Shown here in pieces: positions 14,374 through 21,347 of a DNA stretch of 21,347 nucleotides (position 1 is its first letter; every line of letters begins with the position of its first letter). The stretch spans positions 1 through 21,347 of the forward strand of contig CAYGHG010000038.1 of the NCBI GenBank assembly GCA_964349515.1. Direction: 5' to 3'. The notes beneath the pieces were generated by a model that saw only the letters and a program-made list of their open reading frames with translations, made no database searches and was not told the origin of the DNA. The translations under genes and the position numbers were made by a program. The stretch is from CAYGHG01 sp964349515. Lineage in GTDB: Bacteria; Oederibacteriota; PGYV01; CAYGHG01.

Positions 14374-14411
14374 ACAAAAAGGGCGGCGGTTTTAGCCGCC
14401 GCCCTTTTTTA
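14374..14411. terminator. Strong intrinsic terminator after ppdK
   Basis: A perfect 9-bp GC stem (GGGCGGCGG at 14381-14389 with CCGCCGCCC at 14396-14404) is flanked by A5 and T6, so it works in either direction. On the minus strand it lies 15-50 bp past the PPDK stop. Confidence 0.93.
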
Positions 14412-14425
14412 TGAATTACAGAAAC

Positions 14426-17230
14426 TTATTTGTCTTTTACGTGTGCCTTTTTTCCCTTTTTCGCCAGCATTTCCTTTATCGCCGCGTGAGCAGCAGCCAG
14501 CCTTGCGATCGGCACCCTGTAAGGCGAGCAGGATACGTAGTCAAGCCCTGCTTTGTGGCAGAATTCAACCGAAGCCGGGTCTCCGCCGTGTTCGCCGCAG
14601 ATTCCGATTTTCAGCTTGGGCTTAACACTGCGCCCGAGCTTGATTGCCATGTTTACAAGTTTGCCCACTCCGTCCTGATCAAGAGTCTGGAAGGGGTCTT
14701 TTTCAAATATCTTTTTGTCTTCGTAAACAGCGGTGAACTTGCCCGAGTCGTCGCGTGAGAAACCGAGTGTGGTCTGCGTCAGGTCGTTTGTACCGAAAGA
14801 GAAGAACTCGGCTTCCGTGGCCACTTCGTCAGCCGTAATAGCCGCCCTTGGCACCTCTATCATCGTACCCACGAGGTAAGGCACCTTGGCATTCTTTTCT
14901 TCCATTACTTTCTTAACCGTGGCTTCTACCACATTTTTCTGGTCCTTTAATTCTTTTACATTTCCTACGAGCGGTATCATAATCTCGGGCACTATCTTTT
15001 TGCCCTCTTTGTTGAGCTCTATAGCAGCCTCAATTATCGCCCTTGTCTGTATTTCCGTTATCTCCGGGTATGTTATGCCGAGCCTGCAGCCTCTGTGGCC
15101 GAGCATCGGGTTAAACTCGTGAAGTTCGCTTACGCGGTCAAAGAGTTTCTTCGCTTTTTCAAGGTCGCTTCCGCCCTCTTTCATCAGGTCAAGGGATTTT
15201 TTCAGCGATTCATTCTCCATGTTCTGCGTGCCTTTGGCTTCCATCTTTGCTATTTCAACCATCAGCTCTTCCCTCTTTGGCAGGAACTCGTGAAGCGGCG
15301 GGTCAAGGAACCTTACCGTCACGCCGTAGCCTTCCATTGTTTCAAAAAGGCCCTTAAAATCGCTGCGCTGCATAGGAAGCAGTTTTGCAAGAGCGGCCCT
15401 TCTGCCGGCTTCGTCTTTTGCAAGAATCATTGCCTGCATGTGGGGCAGCCTGTCTGCGTCAAAGAACATATGTTCGGTCCTGCAGAGCCCTATGCCTTCA
15501 GCGCCGAATTTTTTGGCAACTATGGCATCCCTCGGCACATCTGCATTTGCCCTTACATTAAGTGTTCTGTACGAGTCAACCCATTTCATAAACGTGCCGA
15601 ATTCGCCTTTAAACTCAGGCTGGACTGTCGGCACTTTTCCGAGCATAACTTCGCCGGTTGTACCGTTTATCGAAACCCAGTCCCCTTCTTTTACGACTAT
15701 ATTTTTCCCCTTAACGCTGAAAGATTTAGGATTGTGGTGGGGTATGTCAAGCGCTTCACAGCCTGCCACGCAAACTTTGCCCATCTGCCTTGCCACAACA
15801 GCAGCGTGAGAGGTCGCTCCGCCGCGGGCTGTCAGGATGCCTACAGCCTTGTCCATTCCGTGTATATCATCAGGCGATGTCTCAAGCCTTACGAGTATTA
15901 CTTTTTCGCCCTTTGCAGTCCATTCAACAGCGTCGTCGGCTGTGAATACAGCTTTACCGGTTGCCGCGCCGGGTGATGCATTTATTCCCTTTGCAACCAC
16001 CTGTTTTGGGGCCTTTTCGTCAAATACAGGATGGAGCAGCTGGTCGAGCTGGTTGGGTTCCACCCTTAAAACAGCATCTTCTTTTGTAATCAGTTTTTCT
16101 TCAACCATTTCAACCGCTACCCTTATTGCCGCGGGGCCCGTCCTTTTGCCCGAGCGGGTCTGGAGCATGTAAAGCTTGCCTTTTTCAATCGTGAACTCAA
16201 AATCCTGCATATCTTTGTAATGCTTTTCAAGTTTTGTAGTAATGTCGCGGAGCTGCCTGTAAACCGCCGGCATATCTTTTTCCAGGTGTGCTATTTCAAG
16301 AGGGGTCCTTACACCGGCAACGACATCTTCACCCTGCGCGTTCAGAAGATACTCTCCGTAGAATACTTTTTCTCCTGTAGCGGGGTTTCTCGTGAATCCT
16401 ACGCCTGTGCCCGAGTCATTTCCCATATTTCCAAATACCATAGCCTGTATGTTTACTGCCGTACCGATTGACTCGTCTATACCGTTCTGCTTTCTGTAAT
16501 ATATCGCCCTGTCATTCATCCATGATTTAAAAACCGCGTCACGGGAACCGCGGAGCTGTTCGATCGGATCCTGCGGGAAATCTTTTCCCAGTTTTTTCCT
16601 TACAAATGCCTTAAACTCTGCAACCATGTCCTTTAGATCCGCAGCTGTGAAGTCAATGTCAAGTGTGATTCCTTTCTTTTTCTTCCTCTCGTCTATCAGG
16701 TGCTCAAACTCTTTTTTGGAGAGGTCCATTACAACATCCGAATACATCTGAATAAAACGCCTGTAGGAATCCCACGCAAAGCGTTCGTTGTTTGTGGATT
16801 TGATGATCGCCTCAACCGTTACGTCGTTGATACCCAGGTTGAGGATGGTGTCCATCATTCCGGGCATTGAGAATTTCGCGCCCGAGCGGACAGATACGAG
16901 AAGAGGGTTCTTGGTGTCGCCGAATTTCTTGTTTTCCGCGTCTTCAAGTTTTTTTACATAGGTGAGCATTTCCGCTTCAACGGCCGCAGGTACTTTTTTG
17001 CCGCTCGCGTAGAACATCGTGCAGACTTCGGTGGTGATGGTGAATCCCGGGGGTACAGGCACTCCTGCGTTTGTCATTTCAGCAAGCCCTGCTCCTTTTC
17101 CTCCGAGCAGTTCCTTCATTGTCCCTGTTCCGTCAGCTTTGCCCTTGCCGAAGAAATATACGTGCTTCTTCGATGCTTTGGACTTTTTCGCTGCCGGCTT
17201 TTTCGCTTTTGCCTTTGCTTTCTTAGCCAT
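14426..17230 (-). CDS. ppdK: Pyruvate phosphate dikinase with Lys/Ala-rich N-terminal tail
   Basis: PPDK interconverts pyruvate, ATP and phosphate with PEP, AMP and pyrophosphate, serving glycolysis or gluconeogenesis. The 934-residue protein has an ATP-grasp domain (GGKGAGLAEM, 43-52; SVRSGAKFSMPGMMDTILNL, 113-132), the phosphohistidine swivel domain (GGATSHAAV, 470-478, His475, with the Thr that is regulated in plant enzymes at 473), and a TIM-barrel PEP domain ending GICGEHGGDPAS and SCSPYRVP (catalytic Cys about 901). Before the conserved VYFFG start lies a 22-residue tail of Lys, Ala, Ser and Pro, much like a histone H1 tail. The ATG at 17230 follows GGAGG by seven bases. It is a single-gene unit with its own promoter and terminator. 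Identification is very secure; the tail is unusual. Confidence 0.97.
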   Translation of the reverse strand: MAKKAKAKAKKPAAKKSKASKKHVYFFGKGKADGTGTMKELLGGKGAGLAEMTNAGVPVPPGFTITTEVCTMFYASGKKVPAAVEAEMLTYVKKLEDAENKKFGDTKNPLLVSVRSGAKFSMPGMMDTILNLGINDVTVEAIIKSTNNERFAWDSYRRFIQMYSDVVMDLSKKEFEHLIDERKKKKGITLDIDFTAADLKDMVAEFKAFVRKKLGKDFPQDPIEQLRGSRDAVFKSWMNDRAIYYRKQNGIDESIGTAVNIQAMVFGNMGNDSGTGVGFTRNPATGEKVFYGEYLLNAQGEDVVAGVRTPLEIAHLEKDMPAVYRQLRDITTKLEKHYKDMQDFEFTIEKGKLYMLQTRSGKRTGPAAIRVAVEMVEEKLITKEDAVLRVEPNQLDQLLHPVFDEKAPKQVVAKGINASPGAATGKAVFTADDAVEWTAKGEKVILVRLETSPDDIHGMDKAVGILTARGGATSHAAVVARQMGKVCVAGCEALDIPHHNPKSFSVKGKNIVVKEGDWVSINGTTGEVMLGKVPTVQPEFKGEFGTFMKWVDSYRTLNVRANADVPRDAIVAKKFGAEGIGLCRTEHMFFDADRLPHMQAMILAKDEAGRRAALAKLLPMQRSDFKGLFETMEGYGVTVRFLDPPLHEFLPKREELMVEIAKMEAKGTQNMENESLKKSLDLMKEGGSDLEKAKKLFDRVSELHEFNPMLGHRGCRLGITYPEITEIQTRAIIEAAIELNKEGKKIVPEIMIPLVGNVKELKDQKNVVEATVKKVMEEKNAKVPYLVGTMIEVPRAAITADEVATEAEFFSFGTNDLTQTTLGFSRDDSGKFTAVYEDKKIFEKDPFQTLDQDGVGKLVNMAIKLGRSVKPKLKIGICGEHGGDPASVEFCHKAGLDYVSCSPYRVPIARLAAAHAAIKEMLAKKGKKAHVKDK

Positions 17231-17284
17231 GCTCTTGCCTCCTTGAATTATATAAAGTATTTTTTAAAGCAAAAATGTAAGGCT

Positions 17285-17313
17285 ATTCTATCACACAGGA
17301 AATATGATTTCAA
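17285..17313 (-). promoter_or_regulatory. Promoter of ppdK
   Basis: TTGAAA (17308-17313) and TAGAAT (17285-17290) are 17 bp apart on the minus strand. The leader is about 50 nt. A second TATAAT-like stretch nearer the gene lacks a matched -35. Confidence 0.65.
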
Positions 17314-17623
17314 CCCGAAACGGGAAAGATTTTTTCCCTTCATTTATAAATACCCGTCACATTCATCCTCTCCCGGAGGGAGAGGAAACTTCGTCTTCTT
17401 TGCCCACTTTAAGGAAAAGGGCCGTAAGAGAGGGATGCTTTTTCCTTTATCTTTAGCCTTAAAGCAAGTTACAAAACAGCTTTTTAACCCTCTACGAATA
17501 CAACCCTTCCCTGTTTTCCCTTTTATTTTAAAGGATTTTATGTTATTCCCTCACCACAATTTCTGCCGCAGGCAAGAGGGTTAAAAACAACATCAAATAC
17601 CCGGATGGCACGACGGAGTCCCC
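17314..17623. repeat. Intergenic region with nested inverted repeats
   Basis: No gene was found. It contains a perfect 8-bp hairpin CCTCTCCC/GGGAGAGG (17367-17385), an AAGGAAAA/TTTTTCCTT pair (about 17412-17448), and a perfect 13-bp inverted repeat, TTTTTAACCCTCT (17481-17493) and AGAGGGTTAAAAA (17575-17587), bounding about 81 bp. The 13-bp arms could be ends of a very small element. No open frame of gene character lies between them. Confidence 0.55.
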
Positions 17624-18424
17624 CTACCTTTTTATGTAGCTAATCCCCAGGCTCCCTGTCATTATATCAAAATCAGGCTTGTCGCCTGCCTTGTGCCTGT
17701 CGTAAACCTCTTTTTTGACCTGCCAAAAACCAGTCTTTCCCTCCGGCTTATCTGTCAAAATCAGATAAAAACTTTTTCCGTTTGGCTCTGCCTGTTTCTC
17801 CGACACATAATATCCCTCAGCCTTTGACTGCTTTCCAAAACCTGCATTTACAAGCCCTGCCGAGGGGCCTGCAAAGAGAGTTAACACGGCGGTAACAAGG
17901 GCAACAAGCAGGGTTTTAGATCCGAAAAGACTGCCTCCAAGCGGCAGGCCGTATTTTTTGGATGATATGAAGACAAATACAAAAATAGGAAGATAAAGAT
18001 ATTTAAATCCATAAACAAAAATCTCGTTTTTTTCATATTTAAACAGCATCAGGGATGCTATCCCGCATATCATAAACACTGCAAACAAACCGTTATAAAA
18101 CGCGCCCGCTTTGGCAGCCTGCCTGATCTGCGTCCGCCCGCCCCCGCTTTCCGCCTTTTCATCTGATACGAAATCAGACATTTCAGCGTCATCAAGGAGT
18201 GTTTCACCCATTCTTTGGGCATATAATTCAATCACCGCCCTGGCCTTTTCCATCATCCCGAACTCGTAAAAATTCCGGAATATTTCAATATAGACTTCCC
18301 TGTCGGGGGGCTCGCCTTCAAGTATAATGTTCATGATGTCTTCGGCTTCTTTTGTTTTCTTGCGCAGCAAAAGTTTGCGCGCCAGCTCTATTCCCTCAAG
18401 CTCCTTTTTCAGTTCTTCGTCCAT
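17624..18424 (-). CDS. Hypothetical three-segment membrane protein
   Basis: I do not recognise this 266-residue protein. Residues 1-75 are charged and helical (KKELEGIELARKLLLRKKTK, then EIFRNFYEFGMMEKARAVIE), like a short TPR-type repeat region. Three hydrophobic segments follow at about 109-129, 136-155 and 171-187. The remaining ~75 residues look like a soluble beta domain (GYYVSEKQ, FYLILTDKPEG, VYDRHKAGDKPDFDIM, GSLGISYI), resembling generic membrane-associated domains in which VYDRHKAGD precedes a GLG ending. The ATG at 18424 is chosen over 18439 because AAGGA precedes it by six bases while the other lacks a site. It follows the 86-residue membrane gene across a long hairpin, probably in the same transcript as the sulfur-transfer protein. 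Confidence 0.75.
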   Translation of the reverse strand: MDEELKKELEGIELARKLLLRKKTKEAEDIMNIILEGEPPDREVYIEIFRNFYEFGMMEKARAVIELYAQRMGETLLDDAEMSDFVSDEKAESGGGRTQIRQAAKAGAFYNGLFAVFMICGIASLMLFKYEKNEIFVYGFKYLYLPIFVFVFISSKKYGLPLGGSLFGSKTLLVALVTAVLTLFAGPSAGLVNAGFGKQSKAEGYYVSEKQAEPNGKSFYLILTDKPEGKTGFWQVKKEVYDRHKAGDKPDFDIMTGSLGISYIKR

Positions 18425-18447
18425 GTCTCTTCCTTTCATTTTTTTAA

Positions 18448-18506
18448 GAATTAAGGGCGTTCGGCATCCGGGCTCACTAAAAACAGGCAGCCAAACGCCC
18501 TAATTC
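18448..18506. repeat. Long hairpin between the two membrane-protein genes
   Basis: GAATTAAGGGCGTTCGGC (18448-18465) pairs with GCCAAACGCCCTAATTC (18490-18506) with one wobble and one bulge, around a 24-nt loop. It starts immediately after the stop of the small membrane gene. There is no U-tract, so RNA processing or stability control is as likely as termination. Confidence 0.6.
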
Positions 18507-18767
18507 CTACTTCTTATTTACCAGAGCCAAAACAACTCCTATGACAGCGCCAACCACAAACCCGACGGCACTGTACTTGATCATCAGCTCATTCCTGTAC
18601 TCCGAAAAAGGCTTGCTTACCGCATTTCCCACTCCCCTGCTTATTGACTTTAAAACGTCGTCAGACTTGTAAATCTTTTCCACTGCTTCCGGAAAAAACT
18701 GGGCAATTACGGCGCCTGCAAGCGCAAGAACAATTCCCAAAGCCAAAGCTGCCTGAAACTTTTTCAT
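18507..18767 (-). CDS. Small two-segment membrane protein
   Basis: An 86-residue protein with hydrophobic segments at about 4-24 (FQAALALGIVLALAGAVI) and 65-83 (SAVGFVVGAVIGVVLALV), separated by a 40-residue charged stretch (FPEAVEKIYKSDDVLKS). The first segment could be a signal anchor. The GxxxG-like glycine pattern of the second suggests helix packing. The ATG at 18767 follows GGAGGGCGGAGATT. It is 36 bp downstream of the sulfur-transfer fusion gene, so probably cotranscribed. No family was recognised. Confidence 0.8.
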   Translation of the reverse strand: MKKFQAALALGIVLALAGAVIAQFFPEAVEKIYKSDDVLKSISRGVGNAVSKPFSEYRNELMIKYSAVGFVVGAVIGVVLALVNKK

Positions 18768-18803
18768 AATCTCCGCCCTCCTTTTTTATTTACTCCGCAA
18801 GAA

Positions 18804-21263
18804 TCATATAAACAGCGTAGCGTCTGAGTTTTCCGAAGATTCAAGAAAAGAGGCCACACCGCCTATGGTCACACCGTCTATCATTTCTTCTTTCTGAATG
18901 CCCATCAGGTCCATCGTCATTTTACATGCTACCAGATTTATGCCTGATGTTTTGGCCGATTCTATCAGTTCTTCAACCTGGCTTATGTTATGCTTTTTCA
19001 TTATCCCTCTAATCATCATCGTCCCCGCGCCGCCCATATTCATCTTTGACAGTGTCATTTTTTTCGTCCCTCTGGGAAGCATAAAACCAAAGGCTTTTTC
19101 AATGAAATTCTTTTTAAGGCCTTTGGGCTCTTTTGGCCTCTTAAGGGCGTTTAAACCCCAAAAAGTAAAGAACATCGTCACTTTTCGGCCCATGGAAAGA
19201 GCGCCGTTGGCTATTATGAAAGATGCGATAATTTTATCAAGATCACCGCTGAAAACAACTATCGTCTTATCATTACCGCCTGCCTGAGCCTGAGCTTTTG
19301 CCTGAATGGTTCCTGTTTTTTCAATCACAGCTGTTATCACCCCTTTTTGAGATTCAAGAGAAAGTATGTTGTTCCCGGTTGAGCGTGCCCAGGAGCCCAC
19401 GTCGCTGTAGAAACCGGCATCTGTCGCTTTTATTTCAATCCTGTCGCCCGCCCTCAGATTGTCAAACTCGGTTTTAAGCCTCATCACAGGCCCGGGGCAC
19501 TGAAGGCCGCATGCGTCAACGCGCACGACTTTTGCCGCCTCTGAAGATGACACTCTTTTATCGTCAGTTATGCCCGCGCCCATCTGGCGCTTTTCATCGT
19601 AAATATTCTCATTGGACTGCCTTCCGGCCACGGCAGAATAGGTCTTATACCCGCCTGACAGGTTATAGGCCTCTTTGAAACCGAGATTTTCAAGAACCCT
19701 TGCAGCCACATACCCTCTCAGGCCCACGCCGCAGTAGATGGCGATTTTTTTATCTTTTGGCAGTTCTGAAGCCCTCTCTCTCACCGAATTAAGCGGCATA
19801 TGAACCGCCCCCGGCATCATGCCGAGCTCAACTTCCTCTTTTTCCCTGACGTCAACAAACACATAAGCAGAACCGTTGTCCACAGCCTCTTTCACGGATA
19901 TTTGTCTTACAAGCCCGGCCATGATGTTTTCCGCGATGAAACCCGCCATGTTCAGCGGGTCCTTGGCGGATGAAAAAGGAGGTGCATAGCAGTGCTCAAA
20001 ATTCACGAGGTCGTCAACAGTGCCGTTTTTCTGTATCAGAGCCGCAGCGGCGTCTATTCTCTTTTCAACCCCTTCATAACCTATTGCCTGTACTCCCAGA
20101 ATCCTGCCGTTCTCCGGCGAGAAGGCAAGTTTTAAAGACATCTGAGTCGCACCCGGGTAATAGCCTGCGTGGTTGTTGGGATGAATCAGCACTGTGTCAT
20201 ATTTAATCTTTTCCGCCAAAAGCTGTTTCTCGTTTAAGCCCGTCGCGGCCGCTGTAATGTCAAATATTTTCAGAGCGCCTGTTCCGATGGTGCCTTTATA
20301 CCGTACCTTGTTGCCGTTTATAATGTTATCAGCCGCAAACCTGCCCTGTTTATTTGCAGGCCCGGCAAGGGGTATAAAAACATGCTTCCCCGTCAGAGGG
20401 TTAATAACCTCAACCGCATCGCCTACTGCGTAGATATCCGGGTCAGAGGTCTGCATGTAATCGTTTACCTTTATTCCGCGTGTGCCTTTTTCAAGCCCGC
20501 AGGAATCCGCAAGAGCGGTCTCCGGTTTGACCCCTATTGAGAACAGTACAAAATCCGCCTTTATTTCTTTGCCGGACGCGAGGCTGACTTTCACCGTGCC
20601 GGATTCGTCAGAAAATGACTTTACTCCGTCGCCGAGGTACAACTCCACCCCTTTTTGCTGCAAGTGCTGGTGCACCATGGCCGCCAGTTCAAAATCAAGC
20701 AGGTTCATGACCTGCGGCAGCGCCTCAACCACTGTTACGAATATGCCGCGATGTTTCAGATTTTCCGCCATTTCAAGCCCTATGTAACCGCCGCCTACCA
20801 CAACCGCCTTTTTCGGCTGATTGTCCCTCATGTAATTGTAAATCCTGTCGGTATCTTCCATGCTTCGCAGTGTGAATATTTTTTTATTTTCTATTCCGGG
20901 AATGGGCGGTTTTATCGGTTCGGCGCCCGGCGAGAGAAGAAGCTTGTCATACTTTTCTATGTATTCGCTTCCGGTTTTCAGGTCTTTTATTTTAACCTCT
21001 TTCTTTTTCCTGTCAATTACGAGCGCCTCTGTATTTACTTTTATGTTTACGTTGAATCTGCCCTTAAACGACTCGGGAGTCTGCACTAAAAGGTTCGCCC
21101 GCTCGGTTATTTCTCCGCCTATGTAATACGGCAGGCCGCAGTTCGCGAATGAAATATAGCCGCCCCGTTCTATTACCGTTATCTCATCTTTTTCAGAGAG
21201 CCTGCGCATTCTTGCCGCGGCAGACATCCCGCCGGCCACTCCGCCGATTATCAGTATTTTCAT
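18804..21263 (-). CDS. CoA-disulfide reductase-rhodanese-TusA-DsrE fusion protein
   Basis: An 819-residue four-domain sulfur/persulfide protein. Residues 1-445 are a CoA-disulfide reductase-type flavoprotein (FAD motif GGVAGG, active Cys42 in FANCGLPYY, NAD(P) motif VVVGGGYIGLE, second FAD motif DIYAVGDAVE). Residues ~455-548 are a rhodanese domain with Cys511 in the loop CGVGLRG. Residues ~578-648 are TusA-like, with ACGLQCPGP (sulfur-carrying Cys589). Residues ~665-819 are DsrE-family, with MFFTFWGLNAL and Cys780 in CKMTMDLMGI. All four expected cysteines are present. Such multidomain forms are known among CoA-disulfide reductase/NADH:polysulfide oxidoreductase relatives, and imply relay of a persulfide between carriers. 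AGGAGG precedes the ATG at 21263 by six bases. The two downstream membrane genes may be cotranscribed. Confidence 0.94.
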   Translation of the reverse strand: MKILIIGGVAGGMSAAARMRRLSEKDEITVIERGGYISFANCGLPYYIGGEITERANLLVQTPESFKGRFNVNIKVNTEALVIDRKKKEVKIKDLKTGSEYIEKYDKLLLSPGAEPIKPPIPGIENKKIFTLRSMEDTDRIYNYMRDNQPKKAVVVGGGYIGLEMAENLKHRGIFVTVVEALPQVMNLLDFELAAMVHQHLQQKGVELYLGDGVKSFSDESGTVKVSLASGKEIKADFVLFSIGVKPETALADSCGLEKGTRGIKVNDYMQTSDPDIYAVGDAVEVINPLTGKHVFIPLAGPANKQGRFAADNIINGNKVRYKGTIGTGALKIFDITAAATGLNEKQLLAEKIKYDTVLIHPNNHAGYYPGATQMSLKLAFSPENGRILGVQAIGYEGVEKRIDAAAALIQKNGTVDDLVNFEHCYAPPFSSAKDPLNMAGFIAENIMAGLVRQISVKEAVDNGSAYVFVDVREKEEVELGMMPGAVHMPLNSVRERASELPKDKKIAIYCGVGLRGYVAARVLENLGFKEAYNLSGGYKTYSAVAGRQSNENIYDEKRQMGAGITDDKRVSSSEAAKVVRVDACGLQCPGPVMRLKTEFDNLRAGDRIEIKATDAGFYSDVGSWARSTGNNILSLESQKGVITAVIEKTGTIQAKAQAQAGGNDKTIVVFSGDLDKIIASFIIANGALSMGRKVTMFFTFWGLNALKRPKEPKGLKKNFIEKAFGFMLPRGTKKMTLSKMNMGGAGTMMIRGIMKKHNISQVEELIESAKTSGINLVACKMTMDLMGIQKEEMIDGVTIGGVASFLESSENSDATLFI

Positions 21264-21292
21264 ACAAAGCCTCCTGAATTTTATTTGTAATG

Positions 21293-21301
21293 ATTATAAC
21301 A
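21293..21301 (-). promoter_or_regulatory. Extended -10 promoter of the sulfur-transfer gene
   Basis: Minus-strand TGTTATAAT (21293-21301) gives an extended -10 motif about 30 nt before the ATG. The position expected for -35 carries only TTTAAC, so the extended -10 would carry recognition. Confidence 0.6.
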
Positions 21302-21319
21302 CAACAACCCTCCCCGTTA

Positions 21320-21347
21320 AAAATAATAAAAAAGGCGGGCTGAATCC
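21320..21347 (-). terminator. Distal half of a terminator of the gene beyond the window
   Basis: On the minus strand CAGCCCGCC is followed by TTTTTTATTATTTTT. It looks like the 3' arm and U-tract of an intrinsic terminator whose 5' arm lies outside the window. Confidence 0.45.

Overview
The window is a bacterial chromosome scaffold. Two 100-base N runs (7022-7121, 7293-7392) mark assembly gaps of unknown true length. Almost every gene lies on the minus strand; the one convincing plus-strand gene is a small orphan at 11998-12276. Secreted Thr/Pro/Glu repeats ending in a type IX secretion (T9SS)-like sorting domain, PPDK, a class I LsrF-type aldolase and FAD-dependent thymidylate synthase suggest an uncultivated Gram-negative lineage, of the kind seen in candidate phyla such as Goldbacteria or Elusimicrobia-like groups. 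That placement is an inference from gene style; no rRNA or other marker gene is present. Minus-strand genes have strong GGAGG-type ribosome sites, and several have near-consensus sigma70 promoters.

Layout, right to left in the direction of transcription. (1) A four-domain CoA-disulfide reductase / rhodanese / TusA / DsrE sulfur-transfer protein, followed by two small membrane proteins. (2) PPDK with a Lys/Ala-rich N-terminal tail, its own promoter and a strong terminator. (3) A patatin-like lipase overlapping an RluA-type pseudouridine synthase. (4) The plus-strand orphan gene. (5) A membrane-fused spermidine-synthase-like protein ending in a terminator, then a tandem-domain ThyX with its own promoter. 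(6) A secreted lectin-like repeat protein, split by the assembly gaps into three apparent reading frames. (7) An operon of LsrF-like aldolase, zinc dehydrogenase and glucose-6-phosphate isomerase. (8) A repeat-rich region holding a decayed bacteriohemerythrin gene. (9) An AbrB-type DNA-binding domain fused to a FliG-C-like domain, behind a perfect-spacing promoter full of TGTA/TAC palindromes, then a terminator and a CNNM/DUF21 membrane protein.

The metabolic genes point to glycolytic/gluconeogenic and sugar metabolism (PGI, PPDK, aldolase plus dehydrogenase), flavin-dependent dTMP synthesis and persulfide handling. The best candidates for undescribed biology are the AbrB-FliG-C fusion with its putative operator, the ThyX whose catalytic motif is divided between two degenerate domains, and the covarying palindromic repeats. 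No CRISPR array, tRNA, rRNA, prophage or intact transposase was seen.
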